Assembly (NCBI GenBank): GCA_019751575.1 | Contig: JAIENF010000214.1 | Coordinates: forward strand, 1-9,624 | Direction: 5' to 3' | DNA from: Burkholderiales bacterium | GTDB taxonomy: Bacteria > Pseudomonadota > Gammaproteobacteria > Burkholderiales > CAIKXV01 | Length of the DNA: 9,624 nt | Part shown: piece by piece, positions 1 through 5,613 of the stretch | Layout: each line of letters opens with the position of its first letter | Numbering within the stretch: position 1 is the stretch's first letter | The notes under the pieces: model-generated | The model's database searches: none | The model's input: the letters and a program-made list of their open reading frames with translations, nothing else | What the model was told of the DNA's origin: nothing | Program-made: the position numbers and the translations under genes

Positions 1-855
1 TGCGTCGACGACCTGCACCCGTCGCTCGAGGCCGAGGCGCGAGAGGTTCTCGCGAGCGCAGGCGAGCGCGCGCGGATCCTGGTCGGTGGCGACGATGCGC
101 TCCACCCCGCGTCTTGCCAGGACCGCGGCCAGCACGCCGGTGCCGGTGCCGATGTCGAACGCCAGTGGCACGCCGCCGCCAGGAAGCGGCGACTCGGACA
201 CGAGCTCGACGTACTCGCTGCGGATCGGCGCGAACACGCCATAGTGGGGATGGATGCGTTCGCCCATCGCCGGGATCTCCACCCCGTTGCGTCGCCATTC
301 GTGCGCGCCGATCAGGCCGAGCAGCTCGCGCAGCGAGGCAACGTAGGGTTCTTCCGCCGGGCCGTAGGCCGCTTCGCAGGCGGCTGCGACGTCGGGTGCG
401 CGGCGCAGGGGAATCACATGGCCGGGATCGAACGGGATCATCAGCATCCCCAGCGTATGGGCGCGCTGCGCCTGCGCCATCCGGTGCCGGTGGAAGGCTT
501 CCGCCGGGGTCGGTGCGATCGCCTGCGCAGCCGCGCCCTCGGTGCCTGCCTTCGCGCGGCTGCGCGCCTTTGCGCGGGCGCGTGCCTTCGCCTTCACTGG
601 CGTGCGATCGACGCGGCGCGCGAGTGCGATGAGCAGATGGCGCGCGTTCTGGAAGTCGCCCTGCCAGACCAGGGCCGTGCCCTCGCTGGCGAGCCGGTAC
701 GCGGTATCGGCGGGCGTCGTGTCGTCCACCGCCACGACCCGCCTTGGCGGTGCGGTGCCGTTCTCGGAGCGCCAGCGGACGGACTGCGGCCCGTCGGGCC
801 CGTCCCAGGTGAGGACGGGATGGCGCGGGGCGGTGGTGGCGGGTGAGGTGGTCAT
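1..855 (-). CDS. Class I SAM-dependent methyltransferase (small-methyltransferase domain), 3' end beyond window
   Basis: The first 285 codons from an ATG at 855 run open to the window edge, so the C-terminus is missing. Residues 232-243 (FDIGTGTGVLAA) are the glycine-rich SAM-binding motif I, and residues 255-259 (VATDQ) end the second strand with the acidic residue that usually binds the SAM ribose. Just before, residues 203-219 (HPHYGVFAPIRSEYVELV) match the lead-in seen in small-methyltransferase proteins that modify protein glutamine or RNA. The catalytic NPPY-type motif would lie outside the window, so the substrate cannot be judged. The N-terminal 180 residues are not a recognised domain. 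They include a low-complexity Ala/Lys/Arg stretch at about residues 88-103. Only a G-rich run lies before the ATG, without a clear Shine-Dalgarno. The gene is divergent from the Bug gene at 960. The fold is secure; the exact role is unknown. Confidence 0.85.
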   Translation of the reverse strand, partial: MTTSPATTAPRHPVLTWDGPDGPQSVRWRSENGTAPPRRVVAVDDTTPADTAYRLASEGTALVWQGDFQNARHLLIALARRVDRTPVKAKARARAKARSRAKAGTEGAAAQAIAPTPAEAFHRHRMAQAQRAHTLGMLMIPFDPGHVIPLRRAPDVAAACEAAYGPAEEPYVASLRELLGLIGAHEWRRNGVEIPAMGERIHPHYGVFAPIRSEYVELVSESPLPGGGVPLAFDIGTGTGVLAAVLARRGVERIVATDQDPRALACARENLSRLGLERRVQVVDA

Positions 856-892
856 CCCCCAAGTATGCTCGATGTGTAGTGCGGCCGGATGC

Positions 893-921
893 TGGACAAA
901 CCCGGGGCCGGTAAGCATGAT
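893..921 (+). promoter_or_regulatory. Candidate sigma-70 promoter for the first Bug gene
   Basis: TGGACA at 893-898 (5 of 6 matches to the -35 consensus) is followed after 17 nt by CATGAT at 916-921 (4 of 6 to the -10). This places a transcription start near 928 and a leader of about 30 nt before the ATG at 960. It lies in the 104-nt gap between two divergent genes. The call rests on consensus matching by eye. Confidence 0.4.
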
Positions 922-959
922 TCGCAGCACAAGAAAATCGAAGATCCGGAGGAAGAAGA

Positions 960-1961
960 ATGTCGTCTGCAAAACACGCTGTTTCCCATGCCGTCGCGTG
1001 CGCGAGCCCCGTCGTGCTTTCCGTGGCGATCGCCGTCGGCGCATGGATCGCCCCCGTCCAGGCGCAGCCCCAGTTTCCGGTAAAGCCGATCCGCCTGATC
1101 GTCGGCAGTGCAGCCGGTTCCGGGCCCGACATCATCGGGCGCGCCATGGCCGACCGGCTGGGCGAAACCTGGGGCCAGCGGATGATCGTCGATCCGCGCC
1201 CCGGGGCAGCGGGTGCGATCAGCGCCGACCTCGCGATGGCTGCGGCGCCTGACGGCTACACGATGATGATGCTCACCTCGCAGCTGTTCGTCGCATCGCA
1301 GGTGCTCTCGGGGCTGAAGTTCGACCTTGCGCGGGATTTCCAGTCGATCGCGTTCATCGGTACCGTGCCGTTCGTGCTGCTCGCCAACAACCAGGTGCCT
1401 GCCAAGACGCTGAAGGAACTGATCGAGATCGCGCGCAAGGCACCCGGTACGCTGCGCTACGGGTCCGCAGGCACCGGCGCGTCCGAACATCTGTCCGGCG
1501 TGCTGCTCACCCAGCTGACCAACACCAACATGTTGCACGTGCCCTACAAGGGCGTCCCGCAGGCGATCACCGATGCGATGGCCAACGAAGTGCAGATCAC
1601 CTATGCGGTGGTGCCGGCGGCCATGCCTCATGTGCAGTCCGGGCGGCTTCGGGCGCTCGGCGTGACCACGCCCGCGCGAGCGCCGCTGTTGCCGGATACG
1701 CCGTCGATCTCCGAGGTGGTGCCCGGCTACGCGATGTACGGCTGGTACAGCGTGGTTGCGCCCACCGGCACGCCTGCTGCGGTCCTCAAGCAGGCGAGCA
1801 GCGAGATGGTGCGCGTGATGAGGGAGCCGGCGTTCGGCGAACGCCTGAAGGCGTTGGGCGTCGACCTGGTGGCGGGCGACCGCCAGGTGCTCGACAAGTG
1901 GCGCGCCGAGGAACTGAAGCGGATCCGCGACGTTGTGAAGATGGCCGGCGCGAAGCAGTAG
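960..1961 (+). CDS. Tripartite tricarboxylate transporter substrate-binding protein (Bug/TctC family), copy 1
   Basis: This 333-residue protein has the usual length for the Bug family of periplasmic binding proteins, which capture carboxylates or related small molecules for tripartite tricarboxylate (TctABC-type) transporters. A signal peptide covers residues 1-35, with a hydrophobic core at about 17-31 and probable cleavage after VQA. Family hallmarks follow in order: PVKPIRLIVGSAAGSGPD (40-57), DPRPGAAG (78-85), the DGY turn (98-100), YGSAGTGASEHLSG (167-180), HVPYKG (193-198) and PSISEVVPGYAMYGWYSVVAP (248-268). The start is well supported: GGAGGA at 948-953 sits 6 nt upstream. The membrane subunits TctA and TctB are not in the window, so this is an orphan receptor, as is common in Burkholderiales. 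The ligand cannot be predicted. The gene appears to be a single transcription unit, divergent from the methyltransferase and convergent with the Nudix gene. Confidence 0.93.
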   Translation: MSSAKHAVSHAVACASPVVLSVAIAVGAWIAPVQAQPQFPVKPIRLIVGSAAGSGPDIIGRAMADRLGETWGQRMIVDPRPGAAGAISADLAMAAAPDGYTMMMLTSQLFVASQVLSGLKFDLARDFQSIAFIGTVPFVLLANNQVPAKTLKELIEIARKAPGTLRYGSAGTGASEHLSGVLLTQLTNTNMLHVPYKGVPQAITDAMANEVQITYAVVPAAMPHVQSGRLRALGVTTPARAPLLPDTPSISEVVPGYAMYGWYSVVAPTGTPAAVLKQASSEMVRVMREPAFGERLKALGVDLVAGDRQVLDKWRAEELKRIRDVVKMAGAKQ

Positions 1962-1982
1962 AGGCCTGCCCCGGCACTGATC

Positions 1983-2011
1983 CGGGGCGCGGGTGGGCCT
2001 CCCGCGCCCCG
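1983..2011. terminator. Hairpin between convergent genes, possible bidirectional terminator
   Basis: A perfect 11-bp inverted repeat (CGGGGCGCGGG at 1983-1993 and CCCGCGCCCCG at 2001-2011) encloses a 7-nt loop. It lies between the stop of the first Bug gene (1961) and the stop of the convergent Nudix gene (2033). The stem is very stable, but only a weak T-rich stretch (TTCGTCT) follows on the plus strand and none on the minus strand. Intrinsic termination is therefore plausible rather than certain. Confidence 0.55.
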
Positions 2012-2032
2012 TTCGTCTGCCCGGGCGTCAGG

Positions 2033-2521
2033 TCAATTCCCGGGGCAGAAGTAGGGAAAGTTGTTCGGGTGTACCGCTCCGGAGGCGATCGCTTCGTCGC
2101 GGCCCCACCAGCGGTAGGCCGAATGCTGCGCCCGTGGCAGTGCATCCAGCGCCACGCAGTGGTCGATGCTGCATGCGATGACCACGTAATGGGTCGACAC
2201 GCCTGGCACGCCGGCGAAGTTGCTTTCGTACAGGTGGGTGTACACGCCGAGCAGGGTTGCATCGGCGCGGGCCAGGGGGATGCCGAGTTCGACCGCGGTC
2301 AGGCGCGAGAACGCATCGTCGAGTGGCTCGTCCTTCAGGATGCGCCCGCCGGGCACGAACCAGAAGCCGCGTGCGGGTTCGTGGATGCGCCGGCCCATCA
2401 GCAGCCGGCCGTCTGCATCGGGTATGACCAGGTCGATCGCCACCAGGGGGGTGTCGCGCACCACCGCGAGGAACGCATCATGCGGCAGCGGCCTCGTGCG
2501 GGACGTCGAATTCGCCGTCAT
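2033..2521 (-). CDS. GDP-mannose mannosyl hydrolase-type Nudix protein
   Basis: The 162-residue protein matches the length (about 160) and layout of E. coli Gmm (NudD), which hydrolyses GDP-mannose or GDP-glucose to GDP and the free sugar with Mg2+. Visible features are the N-terminal VVRDTPLVAIDLVI (20-33), GFWFVPGGR (52-60), and a Nudix box at 59-81 with the subfamily's deviations: G59, E65 and R73 are kept, but the usual RE and EE positions read RL and VE, as in Gmm. Later come GVYTHLYESNF (92-102) and THYVV (110-114, counting S109 as the preceding residue). I chose ATG at 2521 because it gives the family's length; an upstream in-frame start at 2650 would add 43 residues of non-family sequence overlapping the neighbour. 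There is no clear Shine-Dalgarno. The start lies 14 nt beyond the stop of the small membrane protein, so the two are probably co-transcribed. No polysaccharide or GDP-sugar genes are nearby. Confidence 0.88.
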   Translation of the reverse strand: MTANSTSRTRPLPHDAFLAVVRDTPLVAIDLVIPDADGRLLMGRRIHEPARGFWFVPGGRILKDEPLDDAFSRLTAVELGIPLARADATLLGVYTHLYESNFAGVPGVSTHYVVIACSIDHCVALDALPRAQHSAYRWWGRDEAIASGAVHPNNFPYFCPGN

Positions 2522-2535
2522 CGAGGGCCGTGGGT

Positions 2536-2724
2536 TCAGCGCACGGCCTTGCGGCCGAGCCAGATGGCCCCCGCCAGGCCGGCGAACATCACGCACAGGA
2601 TCAGCCGCATCATCGGCAACGGTGCATCCGGCGTGTCTTCGGCCGGCCACTGGGCATAGGCCATGACCGCCCAGTAGAGCGAGAAGGCGAGGCTGGTGGC
2701 GGCGGCGATCTGTGGGCGGGTCAT
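2536..2724 (-). CDS. Small two-helix membrane protein of unknown function
   Basis: This 62-residue protein consists of two predicted membrane helices: residues about 5-24 (IAAATSLAFSLYWAVMAYAQ) and about 39-57 (MRLILCVMFAGLAGAIWLG). A short acidic/proline-rich loop (WPAEDTPDAPLP) lies between them, and the tail is basic (RKAVR). I recognise no family. ATG at 2724 starts the helical unit; the open frame extends upstream to 2883, but those residues are Arg/Pro-rich, look non-coding and overlap the divergent RidA gene. No convincing Shine-Dalgarno is seen, so the start is uncertain. The gene is 14 nt upstream of, and co-directional with, the Nudix hydrolase, which suggests co-expression. The amphipathic composition and clean helix boundaries support a real gene. 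Confidence 0.6.
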   Translation of the reverse strand: MTRPQIAAATSLAFSLYWAVMAYAQWPAEDTPDAPLPMMRLILCVMFAGLAGAIWLGRKAVR

Positions 2725-2786
2725 CGGCTCATGCGGGGCATCGAACACCCCGAGAGTGACCGAGGCGTGTCCGCTTCGCAAGGGCC

Positions 2787-2815
2787 TTGCCGAACGCCGG
2801 CGGATCGGCGATAAA
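2787..2815 (+). promoter_or_regulatory. Candidate sigma-70 promoter for the ridA-like/Bug operon
   Basis: TTGCCG at 2787-2792 (4 of 6) is followed after 17 nt by GATAAA at 2810-2815 (4 of 6), an AT-rich patch that stands out in this GC-rich gap. Transcription would start near 2822, about 30 nt before the ATG at 2852. The gap is shared with the divergent small membrane protein gene. Confidence 0.45.
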
Positions 2816-2840
2816 AGAGGCCCGATCCTGGGGCCGACGA

Positions 2841-2845
2841 AAGGA
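2841..2845 (+). promoter_or_regulatory. Ribosome binding site deciding the RidA-like start
   Basis: AAGGA at 2841-2845 abuts an ATG at 2846 with no spacer, but sits 6 nt before a second in-frame ATG at 2852. The spacing favours 2852 as the true start, making the product two residues shorter. Confidence 0.6.
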
Positions 2846-2851
2846 ATGTCG

Positions 2852-3334
2852 ATGGGTGCCATCGAAACGAAGCTGGCGGGCATGGGCCTGTCGCTGCCGC
2901 CCGTGCATCCCTATCCGAGCCCGAATCGAACGGCGGCCGTGCGCGTCGGCAACCTGCTGTTCCTTTCGGGCCACGGCACCGGCCGCCAGGAAATGGCGCT
3001 CGGCATCAAGCAGTACGGCAAGGTCGGTGCCGACGTCACCGAGGCGGAAGCGCAACTGTGCGCGAAGTCGGTCGCGCTGGCGATGATGTCTTCGATCAAG
3101 GCCGAGGTCGGCGACCTCGACAAGGTGCGCCGGGTCATCCGGCTGTACGGCATGGTCAACAGTGCACCCGGCTACGACCGCCAGTTCGCGGTGATCGACG
3201 GTGCGTCCGACCTGTTCCATGCGCTGTGGGGCCCCGAGTTCGGACGCCATGCGCGCGCCGCGGTGGGCATCGCCGAACTTCCGCGCGGCGCGGTGCTCGA
3301 GATCATGGGCGAATTCGAGCTGCACCCCGAGTAG
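2852..3334 (+). CDS. RidA family protein (YjgF/YER057c/UK114 superfamily)
   Basis: This 160-residue protein belongs to the RidA superfamily, trimeric proteins that hydrolyse reactive enamines/imines or act in related catabolic deaminations. Its length is that of the subfamily of about 150 residues rather than the roughly 128 of canonical RidA. An N-terminal segment ending SLPPVHPYPSPNRTAAVRVG leads into NLLFLSGHG (31-ish onward), then a central helix region (AEAQLCAKSVALAMMSSIKAEVGDLDKVRRV). The C-terminal signature is FGRHARAAVGIAELPRGAVLEI, including the Arg preceding the AVG strand that usually contacts the substrate carboxylate, and the near-terminal Glu of EFEL. The gene is 22 nt upstream of the second Bug receptor on the same strand. 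That suggests one operon in which the RidA-like protein acts in catabolism of the imported compound. The substrate is unknown. Confidence 0.88.
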   Translation: MGAIETKLAGMGLSLPPVHPYPSPNRTAAVRVGNLLFLSGHGTGRQEMALGIKQYGKVGADVTEAEAQLCAKSVALAMMSSIKAEVGDLDKVRRVIRLYGMVNSAPGYDRQFAVIDGASDLFHALWGPEFGRHARAAVGIAELPRGAVLEIMGEFELHPE

Positions 3335-3346
3335 CCGGGACGCCCT

Positions 3347-3351
3347 GGAGG
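3347..3351 (+). promoter_or_regulatory. Ribosome binding site deciding the second Bug start
   Basis: GGAGG at 3347-3351 precedes two adjacent in-frame ATGs. Spacing is 2 nt to 3354 and 5 nt to 3357, so the second is preferred. The two products differ by one methionine. Confidence 0.6.
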
Positions 3352-3356
3352 CCATG

Positions 3357-4328
3357 ATGCGAGTCGTGCTGCTGCCGCTGGCCCTGCTCCTTTCGGCCTT
3401 GCCTGCGTTGGTGCCGCCCGCATGGGCCCAGGCCTATCCGTCCCGGCCGGTGCGCCTGCTGGTCGGCTATCCGCCCGGGGGGCCCACCGACCTGGCGGCG
3501 CGGCTGGCGGGACAGCAGTTGTCCGAGGCGCTGGGCCAGCCGTTCATCATCGACAATCGCCCGGGCGCCGGTGGCACGTTGGCGATGGGCCTGCTCGCGC
3601 AGTCGACCCCGGACGGGTACGCGCTGGGCCTGGGCTCCAACGGCGAACTGGCGATCTCGCCGCACCTGCGCGCCTCGTTGCCCTACGACCCGCTGAAGAG
3701 CTTCATACCGATCAGCCGGATCGGTGCCAGCCAGCTGGTGCTGCTGGTCAATCCGTCGGTGCCGGCGAAGACCGTGAAGGAACTGGTCGGCCTGGCGCGG
3801 GGGAAGCCGGGCAGCGTGAACTTCGCGTCGTCGGGGAGCGGCTCGACCGCGCACCTGTCGTCCGAGCTGCTCAAGCACATGGCCGGCATCGATCTCGTGC
3901 ATGTGCCGTACAAGGGCGCAGCGCCGGCGATGGCCGACCTGATGGGCGGCCAGGTACAGATGCTGATCACCGGCTTTTCCGGGGCGGTGCCGTTCATCAA
4001 GTCGGGCAAGCTTCGCGGGCTGGCGTCCACCGGCGCGAAGCGGCTGGTCGCGATGCCGGAGATGCCGACGATCGCCGAGAGCGTCCCCGGCTACGAGGTC
4101 TCGTCATGGTATGGCGTGCTGGCGCCTGCGCGCACGCCGGCGCCGATCATCGCCCTCCTGCATCGCGAGCTGGCGGCGATGGTGAAGCGGCCGGATGTCG
4201 CGGAGCGGCTGACCGCGATGGGAATCGAAGCGGAAGGCACTTCACCGGCGGCATTCGCGGCGCAGATCGCGGACGAGATCGCCAAGTGGGGCCGGGTCGT
4301 GAAGCTGGCCGGCGTGAAGGGCGAATAG
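3357..4328 (+). CDS. Tripartite tricarboxylate transporter substrate-binding protein (Bug/TctC family), copy 2
   Basis: This 323-residue protein has a signal peptide at residues 1-26 (leucine-rich core, AWAQA at the cleavage region) and a mature start typical of Bug proteins, YPSRPVRLLVGYPPGGPTD (27-45). Further hallmarks are DNRPGAGG (66-73), DGYAL (86-90), YDPLKSFIPI (110-119), FASSGSGSTAHLSSELL (156-172), HVPYKGAAPAMADLMGGQV (182-200) and PTIAESVPGYEVSSWYGVLAP (237-257). It keeps the more canonical PPGG ligand loop, unlike copy 1 (SAAGSG), so the two probably bind different ligands. The open frame extends upstream to 3201, but that part overlaps the RidA gene in another frame and is not coding. 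It is the downstream partner of the RidA-like gene; no TctA/TctB subunits are present, so it is another orphan receptor. Confidence 0.94.
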   Translation: MRVVLLPLALLLSALPALVPPAWAQAYPSRPVRLLVGYPPGGPTDLAARLAGQQLSEALGQPFIIDNRPGAGGTLAMGLLAQSTPDGYALGLGSNGELAISPHLRASLPYDPLKSFIPISRIGASQLVLLVNPSVPAKTVKELVGLARGKPGSVNFASSGSGSTAHLSSELLKHMAGIDLVHVPYKGAAPAMADLMGGQVQMLITGFSGAVPFIKSGKLRGLASTGAKRLVAMPEMPTIAESVPGYEVSSWYGVLAPARTPAPIIALLHRELAAMVKRPDVAERLTAMGIEAEGTSPAAFAAQIADEIAKWGRVVKLAGVKGE

Positions 4329-4354
4329 CGGACGGGCAGGCACCACCGCGCGCG

Positions 4355-4370
4355 CCCTTCGGACGAAGGG
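4355..4370. terminator. Short hairpin between convergent genes, weak terminator candidate
   Basis: CCCTTC (4355-4360), loop GGAC, GAAGGG (4365-4370) form a 6-bp stem immediately before the AhpD-like stop at 4372 and 27 nt after the Bug stop. No T-tract follows on either strand, so this is only a candidate. Confidence 0.35.
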
Positions 4371-4371
4371 G

Positions 4372-4800
4372 TCAGGGCGGCCCTGCCGGCGGCCTGCCGG
4401 CATCGGCATCGAAGGCGGGGTCGAGCGGCACCTGCAGTCCCGTGGCGAGGTGGTTGGTCTTGCCCGCGAGCGACACGATGGCCAGCAACTCGGCATGCTG
4501 TGCGTCGGTCATGCCCTTCGCCCGCGCCGCGGCGGTATGGGAATGCACGCAGTAGCCGCAGCCGTTGGCGATGGATACCGCCACGTAGATCATCTCCTTC
4601 ACCAGCGGGTCCAGCTGCGTGGGCGTGGCCATCAGCGCCTTGACCTCGTGCCAGGTCCTCTCCAGCAGGGGCGGATCGAACGCCAGCGTGCGCCAGAGGT
4701 TGTTGACGAAGTCGGTGTTGCGCGTGGCTCGGATGTCGTCGAACACCGCCTTCACGCGGAGATCGCCTTCCGGATCCTGGGGTTGTCGGACGGTGGTCAT
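4372..4800 (-). CDS. AhpD-like / carboxymuconolactone decarboxylase-family protein with CxxC
   Basis: This 142-residue protein carries the AhpD-type signature E-x11-C-x2-C-x3-H: E69, C81, C84 and H88 in GCGYCVHSHT. In characterised AhpD proteins these residues form a peroxidase/disulfide-reductase active site with a proton relay. The flanking segments, PLVKEMIYVAVSIANG before and AARAKGMTDAQHAELLAIVSLA after, are the helices expected for the fold. The last 17 or so residues are Pro/Gly/Ala/Asp-rich and probably disordered. The ATG at 4800 is supported by CAGGAG at 4810-4815, 9 nt upstream. A direct partner such as AhpC is not in the window, so a role in alkyl-hydroperoxide defence is only one option; many family members are uncharacterised thiol oxidoreductases. 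It lies 67 nt downstream of the two-helix protein gene on the same strand. Confidence 0.88.
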   Translation of the reverse strand: MTTVRQPQDPEGDLRVKAVFDDIRATRNTDFVNNLWRTLAFDPPLLERTWHEVKALMATPTQLDPLVKEMIYVAVSIANGCGYCVHSHTAAARAKGMTDAQHAELLAIVSLAGKTNHLATGLQVPLDPAFDADAGRPPAGPP

Positions 4801-4867
4801 CGGTGTCGGCTCCTGAGTGGGGTCGGGGCAATCGCGTCGTGCCGGATGGAGAAACTCCGGTTGCGCG

Positions 4868-5443
4868 TCATCTTCGTCCTCTTTTCCTGCGGGGCCGGCG
4901 CGTCCTCTTGATTGCAGGCGTCTGTGTCGGGCCGCGAGGGGGCAACTGTCGCCATTCCCTGATGGCCAGCATCAGCCCGATGATGCCCATGCCGAGTGCA
5001 ATCGCTGCCGGCCATCCCGTCGCAGCGCCGTTGCGGTAATCGATGTCCTGGCGCAGCGACCGCAGTTCGCGGCCGTCGACCGTCAGGCCACGGGCTTCGA
5101 GCGGGCCGCGTCTGCCGTCCGCATCAAGGTCTTCCACGAGGATGAAGAATTCGATCGTCGTCCTGCCCGCCTGCCAGCCCCAGGCGGACTCGCGCGCCGC
5201 CGGAGAAACCGATGCATAGCGGTTCGGGTCGCCCGCGAGTTCGACCTCCACCCGGGCGCCGCGGTATCCGCCGACGTCCTTGAAGTCTTTCAGCACGCCG
5301 TGCACCGGGCGATAGGCATCGGGCGACTCCGGGATCGGCGCACTGGGGAAAAGGAGCATCAACAGGCCCATCGCGGCGACCCCCGTGCATACGACGCCGA
5401 GCACGATGACGTCGCCGAGGGTTTTCCGGGGACTCAGGTACAC
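4868..5443 (-). CDS. Two-helix membrane protein with a periplasmic domain and a basic tail, unknown function
   Basis: The 191-residue protein has a membrane helix at about 12-33 (VIVLGVVCTGVAAMGLLMLLF). A soluble domain of about 105 residues follows, rich in short beta-like stretches (GARVEVELAGD, TTIEFFILVEDLD). A second helix lies at about 144-163 (WPAAIALGMGIIGLMLAI). The tail of about 25 residues is strongly basic and presumably cytoplasmic. The helix-domain-helix layout resembles DUF3592-type proteins, but no motif confirms this. The start is GTG at 5443, because an in-frame TGA lies only a few codons upstream and no ATG precedes the first helix; no clear Shine-Dalgarno is seen. The low-complexity Arg/Lys tail ends at a normal TGA. 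The gene is divergent from the hydrolase at 5614 and 67 nt upstream of the AhpD-like gene. Confidence 0.7.
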   Translation of the reverse strand: MYLSPRKTLGDVIVLGVVCTGVAAMGLLMLLFPSAPIPESPDAYRPVHGVLKDFKDVGGYRGARVEVELAGDPNRYASVSPAARESAWGWQAGRTTIEFFILVEDLDADGRRGPLEARGLTVDGRELRSLRQDIDYRNGAATGWPAAIALGMGIIGLMLAIREWRQLPPRGPTQTPAIKRTRRPRRKRGRR

Positions 5444-5499
5444 GAGGGCGCCGCATCATGCATCTGGATGTCCTGCTGTCGTCGTCGAGGTCGTCGCCG

Positions 5500-5529
5500 A
5501 TCTTACCGGGGGCCTGCGGCAGATGTCGG
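5500..5529 (-). promoter_or_regulatory. Weak candidate promoter for the two-helix protein gene
   Basis: On the minus strand, CCGACA (5529-5524, 4 of 6) is followed after 18 nt by TAAGAT (5505-5500, 4 of 6). The start would lie near 5493, about 50 nt before the GTG at 5443. This is a weak match. Confidence 0.28.
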
Positions 5530-5549
5530 CAGCGCCGGGCGGGGGACGG

Positions 5550-5579
5550 TTGACGACGCGCCGAGGCCCGCCCGATACT
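5550..5579 (+). promoter_or_regulatory. Candidate sigma-70 promoter for the hydrolase-lipoprotein operon
   Basis: TTGACG at 5550-5555 (5 of 6) is followed after 18 nt by GATACT at 5574-5579 (4 of 6). Transcription would begin near 5586, leaving a leader of about 28 nt to the ATG at 5614. This is the best promoter match in the window. Confidence 0.5.
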
Positions 5580-5613
5580 TCGGCTCCCTCGATCCCGTGA
5601 CGTGAAGCCTTCC

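Noticed and set aside
852..1631. A 259-residue minus-strand frame antisense to the first Bug gene
   Set aside because: It is His/Arg/Gly-rich shadow sequence opposite a well-supported Bug gene.
4380..4405. CTGCCGGC direct repeats in the 3' end of the AhpD-like gene
   Set aside because: There are only two short copies within a Pro/Gly-rich coding tail, which codon bias explains.
3422..4555. A 377-residue plus frame over the second Bug gene
   Set aside because: It is an off-frame shadow rich in Arg, Gly and Ala, and its sequence lacks any recognisable motif.
5478..5497. GTC-rich microrepeat in the gap before the hydrolase
   Set aside because: It is short, imperfect and typical of GC-rich sequence, with no evidence of function.
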